A stretch of 64,000 bases of DNA from Aurantiochytrium sp. KH105 (GCA_003116975.1 BGKB01000028.1:592171-656170), one strand, 5' to 3'; shown: positions 7,608-17,977, numbered from the stretch's first letter. The notes: generated from the letters alone by a model not told the origin. Program-made: numbers and translations.

Positions 7608-10600
7608 ATGCAAGACGCAACGCACGCACGGATGATGGAGTACGAGCGCGACGAAATTGCGACGACGGAAGAGGATGAGGAGCACGAGGAGGTCCTATCG
7701 CCGGACTCTACCTCGCGAGGTAGCTTTGGCGAGCTCGAGGAGGTCCCAGGCGAGCTGGACGAAGCACGTCGTGTTGCTCTTGAACAGGTGGAGATCAAAT
7801 CTGAGGCAAACTTTGACCACGACGCCGAAAATAGCCACGGCCACGGCCTTGATCTCGCCCAGGACCTTCGCGACGGTGACTTGCACAGACTTTCCAGTAG
7901 ACCTGGTCATGGCGCGCTCGACTACAGTAATGATGTTGTTGGAATGGACGACGACGAATACGACGACGACGATGAAGAAGGAGAAGAAGTATACCAACAA
8001 CAGCAGCATCAGCATGAGGATGAAAATGAAGATGAAGATGAGGAAGAGACACTTGGCAGCGATGAACATGAAGTCGACACGGATGAGGGCGGAGATCAAC
8101 GACGTTCTCCGCGTCTAACGATTGATCTGCAACAAAGCGAACCTTCAGATTGCAACGCAGCGAACGCAATTACGGCGGAAAGCGCAAGCGCAAGCGGAAT
8201 TGCTCCAGAGCAATCTCGACGAAGATCTTGGTCCGCTGCCTCGTATCTGCGCAGCAAAACGCCGTCCACTCCTCTTCGTGGACGCAAAAAGGACAACGCA
8301 ACGGAACGCGCACGAGCCAGCAGTATCGAGTCGAGTGCAAGCAACATGGCATCTCCTTCCTCTGCTGCAAGTCATAGACTCCCTCGAACCCCCCTATCCG
8401 CGTTTCGCAAGCGCGCTAACAACAAGACCCCAAGCAACGACGCTGCCGCAGCAGCGCAGCCTTCAGTGCGCAGACGAACATTCTCCGCCAGCAGTTTCGG
8501 CAGCCTTCTTTCAAGCCCAATGTCCGCGCTTCGTGGGCGGAAGACACCCCAGTCAGCAACACCGCGTAGTGATGCAACGGGAGGCTTTCGAGAATCGCCG
8601 CAACGTAGACGCCGCTTCTGGTCGAACGCAAGCACGGAAAGTGACCACGAAGCCAGCCAGGCACATGACGAAGAAAAACGATCAAGCAAGGAATCGAAGA
8701 TGGGGCGTTTCCGCGCTGCCTTCAAGTCGAGCAAGGCGCGAATCTCCAAATTTGGGCGTCGCGCAAGCCAGGAGTCTCTCGCTTCCCGCGACGATGCAAG
8801 TGATCGAGAAGGCAAAACTGCGTCTCCTCGGGAAGAGGTGGTGGCTGCATCACCTCGTTCTCTTATTTCAGAGAGTGACAACGAGATCGAGTACGGCCCC
8901 AAAGATGACCCTCATGGCGACTCGAGGAGCGAGACAAGCTCTCAGCGGACCGTGGAGGTCCCCTACGAGGAGGAGATCCGTGTTTGTCTTCTCTCCTTTT
9001 ACATCGAGCACAATCCGGAGAAGATTGGAGATGTGCCCATGCTTTTAGAAAAGTACGCAGGAGACGAAGAACAGATGCTTCTCAAACTCGAAGAAAAGTA
9101 TGATGCAGATGTCCTTGCCTACGAGGATGCGCTTGAGGTCGTACAAGACTACGAAGAGAGAGAGGGAGTAAGACTGCTCGAAGTTGACGATGCCACCTCT
9201 GAAAAGGACCATCAGAGCCGCCCTCCATCCCCGCTGCGTGAGCCCGAGTCTGCACCTTCACATGCGCAAAGTCCCAGATCCCCACGTCTCCCTCGAAGAC
9301 CTGGCTCTCCTCCCCTTCCCCAAAGACCAGGGTCGCCGCCCTTGCCTCACAGACCCGGATCGTCCGAGGCAGCAGCTAAAGAAAATCCGAGCAAACGAGA
9401 GTTTGCAGAGCCCTTTGGTACCATTGAGAGAATTTGGCTCACTACGAAGCCCGAGCTTCTGCTTGGTATCTCGTATCATGAACATGCGCGTGCCATCCTT
9501 TTGCAGCTTAACGAGAGTTTCATGAGGCAAGAGTCTGTGGAGTCTGTGCTGCAGACACTTCGTCGTGCGCACAAATATTATTTGCACGGTGCGGACGAAG
9601 CGCTTGAAGAAGGTATCCGCGAGCTGAAGGATGTCTTGCAAAGTCACGACCGGCGAGAGGATCGAGCTGATGCAGCACCGGAAGACGACAACGGGGAAGA
9701 TGAAGTTGCTGCGGAGTCACCTCAGCCACATCACGATGAGGACCAACGTCTTGAGGCTGCCTCTAAAGCCTCGAGCACGCTCGATGCCGAGCGCGAGAGC
9801 GCGTCTGATGAATCTTCCGTCGAGGACACCGCAACAGGGGTCGGTGCTCTCATCCGTAAGAATGAAGCAGCGATTTCTGCTGTTCAAGAACAGGAGGCCG
9901 TGAATGCTCCAGATTGGATGTGGGAGGGTCGCGAATTCGATGACGACGGTGACGACAACGGCAATGAGGATGAAAGCAAGAGGCCTCAAGAAACTGAAGA
10001 GGACCAAGATGATGATCGCAGCGAGAGCATGTCGGAAGGTAGTTGGGACCGTGACACTGAAGCTTCCGCGCCAGAGAATTCGAGTCATCAGCAGGAGGCT
10101 TCTCCCGAAATCGCTTTGTCCGTCTCGGAAAAGGAAGACGAAATGCTCATGTCGCCACTCTCTCCAAGTACAGGCGAGGAGACATCTGATTTCGGCGATG
10201 GCGGCGGCGACGACGACGACGACAACGAGAATGTGAGCATAAGCGATGGCGAAAATTCTCCTGTGGCGCCACCTGTGCCTTCACGAACACAATTTGACGC
10301 ACTTGACACGGCTGGACTTTCGTACCGGGACCGAGTGGATGCGGAAAGCGTACGTCAATGGAAAAAGAGGCTCCGGCTCATGGACAATGCTCTCTTTGAG
10401 ATCATCGACACGGAGAGACAGTACTTTAATCACCTCGACACCATCAACGACCTAGTGATTGGTCCTATGCTCGAGCAGGTCCAGAAGCGCAAGATCCGTT
10501 TCACACAAAAGGGCGCTGATGCGCTTTTGGGGCTGCTTCGATTGTGGCCAAAGCTTACAAAGTTCCATGGGAATCTCAATGAGAGACTTTGGCGGCGTTG

Positions 10601-12074
10601 CGTTGACGAGAACGCGAGACAACATGGAGTCCCTCTACGCGTGTGCTGGGACGAGTCTTCACAGCCCCTGTTCGGTTGCCTTGATGAGCTTGCGTCTCTT
10701 CGTGGTGCCTGCTTCATGTATGAGGACTACTGTTCACAATATGCAGCAGCTGTGGCGAATTATGCCAAGGAACTCCAGGTAAACAAACAGCTCGGGACGT
10801 TTTTGCGCGCAAATTGCGAAGGCGCCTTGCGCGGCGGGAGCTTGGAGAACTTTCTCATCATGCCCGTGCAGCGCATCTGCAAGTATCCCCTTCTCTTACA
10901 AGCGGTGGCATCGCACCAAGCTCAATTTACACCGCTGCAGCGCGAAGCCTGTGAGAAGATCAATCGTGCAATTCGCGATACTGCCTCCTGGGTGGAACAG
11001 ATCGATGTCAGCACGTCGAAGACTTCCATGTACGAAGCCATGGCGAACATCACCCGGCGTCTTCGCTTTGGCGAGGATGAGGACTCTGTGTCGCTCACGG
11101 AACCTCACCGGGCTCTTCTCAAGGCCGAGACGCTTGCGATTCTTCGGGACGATTCCGGTGACAGGGCAAATGCTGCGCAGGGAGAGATGCGTTTCGTCAT
11201 TCTTTACAACGATGTCCTCCTGCTCACTGTCGCGCGCAAATCATGGCTGAACCCGGCCATCAAGGTGTACGATGTCATGCAGGTCCTTCCCTTGCGCGAA
11301 GCTGTATGCGTGTCGATTGCAGGTATTGGAGGCACTGGCATTGAGCCGCTTCGTCTCGAAAGTGATGCATGGCGACTGACACAGACGCTTGATTTGCTGT
11401 TTGAGACCTCGGCGCAAGCTGACGCGTGGAAGGCGGGAGTCGAAAGCGCCCTGGCGTTTGCTAATAACGAAATGAATGCGCACCGAGACGGCAGTCTCTT
11501 GGCGCAGCTGGCGCAGCGCATCAACAGCAAGCGGAACCAGTCGACCTTCATGCGTCAGCTCTTGGAAAAGCCTTCGCGCGTTTCACGCGCCTTTGGGCAA
11601 CTGCACCAAGCTGGCGCGATCACTATCCAAAGGACGTTTCGCGGTCTGTGCGGTCGTCGTCGCGCAAAGGCGCGCAAAGACGAGCTTTCACGTGAGGTTT
11701 GGGCGGCCATGACGATCCAGCGTGCATTCAAGCGTATGAGAAAGAAGCTGTACTGGTCCAAACAGCGCAGACTTGAAGGCGAGCGTGAAGCGCGTGTCAG
11801 CTACGAGGAACTCAGGAAAGCCGCTGAAGATGACAGCAGCAGTGGCGACGAAGATGAAGATGAAGACGATGCCAAGAATGAGAACGCTTTGGAGGAGGAG
11901 GACCCATATTCTGACTGGGATGACACAGCTTCCGAGGCTGAGGCAGCGCCACCTCGGGCTTCGACTGTCGACGGCGGCGACAGCCTCGACGACTTTGGCG
12001 CTTTCGACGAGGCTGTTGGACTTCGTTTCGACGATGATGATGATGATGACGATGACGATGTCCAGCGTGTTTAA
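7608..12074 (+). CDS. Rho guanine nucleotide exchange factor (DH-PH) with C-terminal IQ motifs
   Basis: A 1488-residue protein. A DH domain (about 917-1130) begins KRLRLMDNALFEIIDTERQY and includes GGSLENFLIMPVQRICKYPL, the conserved Rho-GEF helix. A PH domain follows (about 1170-1285; MRFVILYNDVLLLTVARK). Two IQ calmodulin-binding motifs come next (about 1334-1375: AITIQRTFRGLCGRRRAK and AMTIQRAFKRMRKK). The tail is acidic and ends in an Asp run. The N-terminal 900 residues are mostly acidic or Ser/Pro-rich disorder, with two ordered islands: about 450-500 (FYIEHNPEKIGDVPMLLEKY type) and about 600-680. The predicted role is activating Rho/Rac GTPases at the cytoskeleton or membrane under Ca/calmodulin control. 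The start is the first Met, 34 bases after an upstream stop-rich leader. The target GTPase is unknown. Confidence 0.9.
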   Translation: MQDATHARMMEYERDEIATTEEDEEHEEVLSPDSTSRGSFGELEEVPGELDEARRVALEQVEIKSEANFDHDAENSHGHGLDLAQDLRDGDLHRLSSRPGHGALDYSNDVVGMDDDEYDDDDEEGEEVYQQQQHQHEDENEDEDEEETLGSDEHEVDTDEGGDQRRSPRLTIDLQQSEPSDCNAANAITAESASASGIAPEQSRRRSWSAASYLRSKTPSTPLRGRKKDNATERARASSIESSASNMASPSSAASHRLPRTPLSAFRKRANNKTPSNDAAAAAQPSVRRRTFSASSFGSLLSSPMSALRGRKTPQSATPRSDATGGFRESPQRRRRFWSNASTESDHEASQAHDEEKRSSKESKMGRFRAAFKSSKARISKFGRRASQESLASRDDASDREGKTASPREEVVAASPRSLISESDNEIEYGPKDDPHGDSRSETSSQRTVEVPYEEEIRVCLLSFYIEHNPEKIGDVPMLLEKYAGDEEQMLLKLEEKYDADVLAYEDALEVVQDYEEREGVRLLEVDDATSEKDHQSRPPSPLREPESAPSHAQSPRSPRLPRRPGSPPLPQRPGSPPLPHRPGSSEAAAKENPSKREFAEPFGTIERIWLTTKPELLLGISYHEHARAILLQLNESFMRQESVESVLQTLRRAHKYYLHGADEALEEGIRELKDVLQSHDRREDRADAAPEDDNGEDEVAAESPQPHHDEDQRLEAASKASSTLDAERESASDESSVEDTATGVGALIRKNEAAISAVQEQEAVNAPDWMWEGREFDDDGDDNGNEDESKRPQETEEDQDDDRSESMSEGSWDRDTEASAPENSSHQQEASPEIALSVSEKEDEMLMSPLSPSTGEETSDFGDGGGDDDDDNENVSISDGENSPVAPPVPSRTQFDALDTAGLSYRDRVDAESVRQWKKRLRLMDNALFEIIDTERQYFNHLDTINDLVIGPMLEQVQKRKIRFTQKGADALLGLLRLWPKLTKFHGNLNERLWRRCVDENARQHGVPLRVCWDESSQPLFGCLDELASLRGACFMYEDYCSQYAAAVANYAKELQVNKQLGTFLRANCEGALRGGSLENFLIMPVQRICKYPLLLQAVASHQAQFTPLQREACEKINRAIRDTASWVEQIDVSTSKTSMYEAMANITRRLRFGEDEDSVSLTEPHRALLKAETLAILRDDSGDRANAAQGEMRFVILYNDVLLLTVARKSWLNPAIKVYDVMQVLPLREAVCVSIAGIGGTGIEPLRLESDAWRLTQTLDLLFETSAQADAWKAGVESALAFANNEMNAHRDGSLLAQLAQRINSKRNQSTFMRQLLEKPSRVSRAFGQLHQAGAITIQRTFRGLCGRRRAKARKDELSREVWAAMTIQRAFKRMRKKLYWSKQRRLEGEREARVSYEELRKAAEDDSSSGDEDEDEDDAKNENALEEEDPYSDWDDTASEAEAAPPRASTVDGGDSLDDFGAFDEAVGLRFDDDDDDDDDDVQRV

Positions 12075-12609
12075 AGTAATGTAAAAGGTAAACTGCACGA
12101 ACTTTACGAGTACAACTCATTGCAAAGTTCCACTCCTTGTACAAGCATGGCGGCTCAGGTCTCCACATCGCCCTCATCATGCCCTTGTCCCACCAGCCAG
12201 CCAGCCAGGGATGGCACCGTATTTTAGCATCCCACCTTGAACCATGAACACACCATTCTCGCATCTCGACGTCTTTCACTCACGCCTCCACATGTTTTGC
12301 GTCTCGTCTCGCACGTGGACGACGAAGCGCCAACGCGGAGAAGCAAGCCTCGACGATGCGAGCAGGTCGAGGGCATTCCCTCCACCCCTCGAGATCGCTC
12401 GCTTCAACTTGCTTGCTTCCTTGCTTCCTTGCTTGCTTGCTTGCTTGCCGACGAGCCGCAGCAAGCGCAATAAGCAAGACGCAGTTCGGATTTCTCCTGC
12501 CGGGCGACCAGGCCTCGCTCGGGAAGCCGCGGTGTGGCAAACGCGGCGCGCGGCGGGAGCGAGCGGCGCGCGCGAGAGGGCGGCGGGAGGGCGGGGACTG
12601 CCGCGCGGG
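12075..12609. other. Intergenic leader with CTTG tetranucleotide repeats
   Basis: This gap contains a GCTT/CTTG array at about 12409-12450 and a GC-rich stretch directly upstream of the next ATG. The downstream frame is open back to 12244, but its translation here looks like leader sequence (Leu/Cys runs produced by the repeat). Confidence 0.5.
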
Positions 12610-12835
12610 ATGGCGCCCCCGCGCGGTAGAGCGAGCAAGGGCGCCGCGGCGGCGGCCAAGGAGCTGGATGCCGCGACGCCGGCGACGGCGGCGACGAGCA
12701 CGACGAGCGCGACGACGACGCCCGCGACTGCGACGGCGGAGCCCGCGCCGGCGGCGGCAGCGGGGGCGGAGGCCTCGACCTCGCGCGCCCGAAGCCGCAG
12801 CGCGGGGAGCGGCGGCACCGGCGACAAGCTCCGGG

Positions 12836-12867
<32 letters not shown>

Positions 12868-13650
12868 GCCGTCGCGCGCCGGATCATGACGAGGAGCAGG
12901 TCCGGAGCAGGGGCCTTGGCGAAGCGAGCCAGGGAAGCCCAAGCAGCGACGATTTCGCCCGTCCCGGTTGCGAAAAAGCCTCGGCGCCGGGCCGCGGCGA
13001 CCGGAAAAGTATTATCTGTCGACGGCGCAGGAAAGAACAAGACACCGCGCGCCGCAAAGTCTACAAAGCCCAAAGAAACAAGCCTCTCGACCAAATCTGC
13101 GAGCAAGGCATCCGCGCCAGCCTTGCCCGCTATGGCGAAAGCCAAGCGGGCAGCGCCGGCGTCGAAGCCGGGCATCAAGATGCCCAGCGGAACCTCACCC
13201 ACCCATCGTGCCCCGGTTTGTGGCGCAGGGAGATTCTGTCTCCAAATCGCGAGCAAAACCTACTTGTGCTCCTTTTGTCAGAACCATCGCGTCGTCCACA
13301 AGCTTTGCGCGCAGGCCATGTGCATGCCCGAAGGCAAAGTCGGCTGTCAAGACCACGCGATCGACTTTTGGGCAATTCGCAGTTGCTCTCTTACGACCGA
13401 ACGTGTCCCGGGCGCCTTGCGCTGGCGAGTCTGTTTTCTCGCGGATACGTCTCCCGAACCTCTATTGAGGCCTTCCAGCGAGTCATCACCTCGCAAGGAT
13501 CGCGATGTCAGGGTCGGATCACCCGCCCATGGCGAGCAAGTTTTCGCGGCGGGTCATCACGATCGCGATCCGCGCGACCGTGAGGACGAAGCTGCTCTTG
13601 GCTATCATGCGCTCTACGCAGCGAATCGTGGCCATCAACTCCTCATGTAA
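12610..13650 (+). CDS. Basic low-complexity protein with a C-terminal Cys/His cluster, unknown function
   Basis: I do not recognise a family. From ATG 12610 the frame gives 346 residues; an in-frame ATG at 12244 would add a leader-like 122 residues. The N-terminal 70 residues are Ala/Thr-rich, followed by a polyglutamine run from (CAG)n at 12838-12866. A Lys/Arg/Ala/Ser-rich stretch (about 85-195) with KKPRRR looks like a nuclear localisation and nucleic-acid-binding region. A Cys/His cluster follows at about 198-248 (C-x5-C-x9-C-x2-C ... C-x4-C ... C-x2-H), which could bind zinc. The last 90 residues show no motif, and two other plus-strand frames are also open there, so the 3' part could be misread or spliced. 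Nuclear location is inferred only. Confidence 0.5.
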
Positions 13651-14217
13651 GGCTAGCCTAGCGCCGTGCACAAAGTTTATTTCCCCTTTACTGTCACTTT
13701 CTCGTTGTTGATTTTTTCTCTCACGCATCCGGATGCATGTATTTTTGCATGCGTGTATTCATTCGTTCGAGTGATAGAGCCGTGTGCCATTCACGCATGA
13801 TGGCGGCTTTTTGCATTTTGTTTTGCCCAAAAGTCATCGACGTTGTTCTCTAACAATAGAATGGATGTTGTTGCCTCGAATGGACGCGCATGTACCAGTG
13901 GGCCTATCCACGATGGGCCTGGCTTGGCTTTCAATGATTTTTTTTTTTTCTTTGGCTCCCGACGACTTGGCAATTCTCGTTTTGCGGAGAGCGAGCGGTG
14001 CGACCGCGCGCGGGCACGCTCTAGCGCTCGTCTGTCTGTTCCCCTGTCTGTTTGTCTGCCTGCCTTCTTCTCTTGCTTGCTTACCTGCTCGCTCGGCAGC
14101 GCACATCGCACGGCCAGACGTCGCGTCGAAACGCCAAATTTGGTTGAAGAGTGGCAGGCGCTGCGAGCTGCCGACGCGACAGCGACAAGGCAAGCGCGTG
14201 ACAAAGACGCGAACACC
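13651..14217. other. Intergenic region upstream of the U1A-like gene
   Basis: The region is T-rich, with a homopolymer T run at about 13938-13950, and has CTGT/CTTGC-type simple repeats at 14030-14090. No gene is supported. The downstream frame is open back to 13843, but that translation does not resemble the snRNP family. Confidence 0.5.
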
Positions 14218-14934
14218 ATGGAGACGCCAAGCCACACGCTATACCTACGCGGTCTAGAGGAAAAGGTGCACCCGGACCGCATCAAACTGATGCTGTACAC
14301 GGCTTTTTCAAGGTACGGGACAATCCTCGACATTGTATGCTCGCGGCGCAACAAGCTGCGCGGCCAGGCATGGATCATCTTCAAGGAGGTGCTTCAGGCA
14401 ACCGAGGCCAAAAAAGCAATGACCGGGGCAACCATGTATGGGAAGGAAATCAGAATCGAATACGCGAAAACGAAGTCGGATGTTATTGCCCGTCTCGACG
14501 GGACCTTCAAGCCGCGCGTCAAGCGAAAGCCAGAGGATGGAGCCACGCAGGGCCCCAAACGCCCTGATGCCGCACCTGCAAAAATGATCAAGAGTGATAC
14601 GAATGGGTCTCAAGAGCCTACGAGCGCTGCTGAGTCTGGCAGTGTTCCGATGGACACCTCCGAAGGTCCTGCAAACCCTGCTCAGCCAGAGGTCGAAGCA
14701 CCACCACACAAGGTGCTGTTTTTGCAGAACCTGCCTTCCGAGGCTTCAAAGGAGGCCCTCGAAATTCTCTTTAAACAGTTTCCCGGTCTTGAAGGCGTAC
14801 GTTATTTCGCCGCCAAGAATGTGGCTTTCGTAGACTTTGATTCCGTAGAGAATGCCAAGCTCGCCAAGGATGGTTCGCAGGGTTTCAAGCTCACGGCTAC
14901 GCACGAGGTACACGCTGCATTCGCCAAACAGTAA
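14218..14934 (+). CDS. U1A/U2B''-like snRNP protein with two RRMs
   Basis: A 238-residue spliceosomal RNA-binding protein of the SNF/U1A/U2B'' family, which binds stem-loops of U1 and/or U2 snRNA. RRM1 (about 6-88) shows TLYLRGLEEKV, FSRYGTILDIV, RGQAWIIFKEV (RNP1-like) and IRIEYAKTKSDVIARLDGTF, all typical of this family. A linker (about 90-160) with KRKPEDG and a Ser/Pro/Thr stretch leads to RRM2 (about 162-237; HKVLFLQNLP, FKQFPGLEGVRYF, NVAFVDFDSVENA). I chose ATG 14218 because METPSHTLYLRG begins at the family start; the frame is open to 13843. A single SNF protein often serves both U1 and U2 in protists, so I do not assign U1A or U2B'' individually. Confidence 0.92.
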   Translation: METPSHTLYLRGLEEKVHPDRIKLMLYTAFSRYGTILDIVCSRRNKLRGQAWIIFKEVLQATEAKKAMTGATMYGKEIRIEYAKTKSDVIARLDGTFKPRVKRKPEDGATQGPKRPDAAPAKMIKSDTNGSQEPTSAAESGSVPMDTSEGPANPAQPEVEAPPHKVLFLQNLPSEASKEALEILFKQFPGLEGVRYFAAKNVAFVDFDSVENAKLAKDGSQGFKLTATHEVHAAFAKQ

Positions 14935-15151
14935 TTTGATAGTGAAGCCTTCGTGTCTTTTCTTTTCTATCTTTTCTTCTATTTCTTTTCTCCTCTCACC
15001 ACGTCTTTCTCCTTGCAAACAAAACTTTAAGTAATACTATACATGCGCATCTTGCTTGCGATCTTTCACGCGGCAGCGCGTCCTCGCGCTTACACTTGCA
15101 GCTCGAGACTTCTGTTCACTACTGCCTTGCAAAGACTGATTGTAGGCGTCG

Positions 15152-16039
15152 TCATCGCTGATTTCCGACAGGCAGCGAAAGGCTTTTGCCCGCAAGAAGA
15201 ATTTGCTCGAGAGCTTCAAGACAAAGAAGACCTGGTGGGGCCTCAAAGACTTCTTTGTTGCCTTGAAAGCAAATGCTTTGCAGCTGCCTGGACATCTCCT
15301 CCCATGGCAAGGCTGACACAGACTCCCAGCGCAATGTGTTGTGGCTGAAATCGACCTCGATCAATTGGCGAAGTCCGACGAGGAATGATGGGATTTCAGA
15401 AATTTTGTTCGCGCTTACAGAGAGTCTCTGCATGCGTCGCAGTGACTTGATTCCTGCCGGAAGGCTTTCAAGTTCATTGTGGTCGAGACGTAGCTCCATC
15501 AGAGTTGCGAGATTCCCTAGTGCATCGGGCATTGACGCGAGCCGATTGTTGCTAAGAATGAGGCGCTCGAGCCGAGGAAGTGAGAACAGGGTCTCGGGGA
15601 GATCGGCAAGGTTATTTCCTGCGAGACCAAGTGTGCGGAGATTGAGCAGACTTCCGATTTTGTGCGATAGGCTTGCAAGACGCTGATTTGTGAGCCAGAG
15701 CTCTCTCAAGCCTTGGCCCGTGTCCCGCTTCATGCGATACTTCTTGAACACCTCTGCAGGTACCATGTGTAGCTGGCAAGCTTGGACTTTGTGTTGCACA
15801 TTGATGTTCGGACTGCCCAGGTTCGCTTCATCCTCGGCAGCTCCATCTTTCTCGCTTTGTCTGCGTTGTTCGTCATTTTCGTACAAGCTTCTGTGCGGGT
15901 AGAATGCAAGATCTAGCTCCCCACGCTCCGCCTTTCGTTTTGCAGCAGAGGCGATCATTCTACTCCTCGGTTCGCTTTCCCTGCGGCTCGAGTGCTCGCG
16001 AGTCGTGACAGCTGCTTTTGAGCAATGCCCGCCGACCAC
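15152..16039 (-). CDS. Leucine-rich repeat protein
   Basis: A 295-residue protein with about seven LRRs of the SDS22/Ras-suppressor type (about 108-275): repeating L-x2-L-x-L-x2-N-x-L units such as LRTLGLAGNNLADLPETL and LERLILSNNRLASMPDAL. No kinase, membrane segment or signal peptide is visible. The N-terminal 100 residues are charged (QRRQSEKDGAAEDEA). An internal Met at residue 28 (15958) is an alternative start. The gene converges with the U1A-like gene (217 bp between stops). LRR proteins of this type are protein-binding scaffolds; the partner cannot be inferred. Confidence 0.85.
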   Translation of the reverse strand: MVGGHCSKAAVTTREHSSRRESEPRSRMIASAAKRKAERGELDLAFYPHRSLYENDEQRRQSEKDGAAEDEANLGSPNINVQHKVQACQLHMVPAEVFKKYRMKRDTGQGLRELWLTNQRLASLSHKIGSLLNLRTLGLAGNNLADLPETLFSLPRLERLILSNNRLASMPDALGNLATLMELRLDHNELESLPAGIKSLRRMQRLSVSANKISEIPSFLVGLRQLIEVDFSHNTLRWESVSALPWEEMSRQLQSICFQGNKEVFEAPPGLLCLEALEQILLAGKSLSLPVGNQR

Positions 16040-16790
16040 TCGGAGAGACGACTTGGAATTCTGCGTTTCTCACCAGGCAACTCACGCTTCTCAGATCAAA
16101 CCGCATGAACCTCTTTCCGTCCTCGATTTCTTTTTGCAGAATGCGCGCCACACTCTCTCCGCTTTCCCCTCCCTTTCTTACAAAGGCCTCTCACTCGCTC
16201 GCCTCTCCTCTCCTCTCGCCTTCCAGGCAAGCCAAAAAGTCTCCACCATCCACCCGCCCAGCCGCCCCCCAAGCAACCTGTGCTACGCTGACCTGATCCG
16301 AGCCTCGTTCCTGGCCAAGCTCTCCTCCTCCTCCTCCTCCTCCTCCCGCGTCCAGCCAGCATCCCTGCCTCCAGCCGTGTCGCCCTCGTCCCCATCGCAG
16401 TCCTCGTCCTCGTCCTCGTCCCTCCCCGCGGGCGTGAACGGATAGGATGGTGACCGGGGGACCCCGTGGCGACGCCGCGCTGCCACCGATCGATCGATCC
16501 CTCGACAAGCAGGAGAGCAAGAACAACAAGCAAGCAAGCAAGCAACAAACAAACAACAATCAAACAACAATCAACAATCAAGCAAACGCGGCGCGAGCGA
16601 GCCCAGCCCAGCCCAGCCCAGCCGGCCCGGCCGCCGAGGCAGGCCCCGCGCGCGGCGAGGGAGCGAGAGAGCGGCCCGCCCGCGCCCGAGCGGCCGCGGC
16701 GCGCGCGCTCCTCGGCCCGGAGCGCCTTCCCGAGGCGGAGATCGAGTGGCGCAGCACAAGGCGAGGCGAGGCGCGACAAGAGCGAGCACG
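16040..16790. other. Intergenic region with clustered microsatellites
   Basis: Contains (TCC)n at about 16321-16345, (TCG/CCTCGT)n at about 16400-16425, a GATCGATCGATC palindrome at 16489-16500, (AAGC)n at about 16528-16545, AACAA-type repeats to 16585 and (CCAGC)n at about 16600-16625. These open several frames on both strands, but none looks like protein. It is the leader/promoter zone for the mS23 gene and the LRR gene. Confidence 0.6.
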
Positions 16791-17589
16791 ATGTCGGCGT
16801 GGAAGGCCTTCCGCAAGACGATGAACATCGTCGAGCGCACAGAGAGACTCATGGGCAAGGGCGCCATCCAGCGCAAGGTACGTGCGACGATTCAGCAGCT
16901 TTCGCTTGCCCGGAAAATGGGGGGGGGGGGGGGGAGGTGCAAGGCAGGTCGACGAGATCGTCTCGACTTTGCTTGTCATCCCATGGTGGCGGGGAAGAGG
17001 AAGGACAAGATGAGCTCGCGTTGCGAGCGCAGGCGCGAAGAGTGCCTTGAATCCTTTGGGAGAGAGAGTTTGAAAAGACAAAAGGAAGCCTTGAGACTGA
17101 CTTTCCCCGTGATGTGAAATCGCGCAGCCCAAATGGTTTGACATTATGAAGGCGATCCCGCCTTCGGAACCCTGGGAGTTCAAGGAGTACCGCAAGGCGA
17201 TCAAGTTTCCCGAGGAGGGTCTCTTGCAACGATTCTACCGACGCAACCCGGAGCTTCTTAGCTCAGAAGTCTATGATCCGGAAGTTCGTTCCTCGATGCC
17301 TGTTGCCTTCCGCTTTGTTGGCCTTCAGCTCAAGTACATGAAGGAGAAGGGACTCCCAGAATACGAAGCCTATGAGCGCGTCAAGCGTGAACTTGGCCAC
17401 GACATGAAGAGCAACGTCGCAGCCTCTGCAGAGAGCTTTGAAGAAGATGTTAACGTAGAGGCCGAGGGCGGAGCCATCAAGTCGAGTCGTGGTGATGCTG
17501 ACTCCATCTCGCTGAGGGACAAATTCCGGGAATGGACCGAGGCAGAGCAGCAATATTACCAGGCAAAGGCTTCGAAGAAGAAGAAATAG
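16791..17589 (+). CDS. MRPS23: Mitochondrial small-subunit ribosomal protein mS23 (two exons)
   Basis: Joined exons 16791-16877 and 17128-17589 give a 182-residue protein. Exon 1 ends CAG-CGC-AAG before GTACGT; exon 2 follows a CGCAG acceptor, phase 0. The junction produces LMGKGAIQRK|PKWFDIMKAIPP, which aligns with the conserved mS23 segment (human: Leu-Val-Arg-Ala-Gly ... Lys-Pro-Leu-Trp-Phe-Asp-Val). The next residues include FPEEGLLQRFYRRNPELL, and the C-terminus is acidic then Lys-rich (ASKKKK). mS23 sits in the body of the mitoribosomal small subunit. The short N-terminus (SAWKAFRKTMN) is basic and amphipathic, suitable for mitochondrial import. The 250-nt intron carries a 16-G homopolymer. 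Without exon 1 the frame would start at Met 17146 and lose the diagnostic motif. Confidence 0.85.
16919..16934 (+). repeat. G16 homopolymer in the mS23 intron
   Basis: Sixteen consecutive G residues lie about 41 nt downstream of the 5' splice site of the mS23 intron. The tract could form a G-quadruplex in the pre-mRNA. It is also a likely site of assembly length error. Confidence 0.85.
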
Positions 17590-17678
17590 CGGATAGAGGA
17601 AAAAAGAAAAAGAAAAAAGAGTGGGACCTGAATTGTCTGCAAGAAAAAAAATGAGAATTTAGTCTACTCGCCCCCTGG

Positions 17679-17945
17679 TCAAACAGTGACGGACTGCGGC
17701 TGGCGTGAAGAGGCAGCAGTAGCCCCTTTTGCTGTTTTGCGTCGTTCATGGCGGCCATGCGGCTGCGAAGATCTACTCTTGGCCTTGGCATTTCGCTTGG
17801 GCCCAGCATTGCTCGGGCCTTCGCCTCCAGACGAAGTTGATGTCGGTGTTGGCGTTGATGTAGATGAAGTCGATTGACTCGACTTCTTCTTGCTTCCGCC
17901 ACTTCGACGTGGTCTCGACTTGCGGGACTTGGAGCTTTGCTGCAA

Positions 17946-17977
<32 letters not shown>

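Noticed and set aside
12276-13256. 326-codon minus-strand frame with long Cys and Ala runs
   Set aside because: The Cys run is the complement of the (CAG)n polyglutamine tract of the plus-strand gene, and the rest is the complement of Ala/Thr-rich codons.
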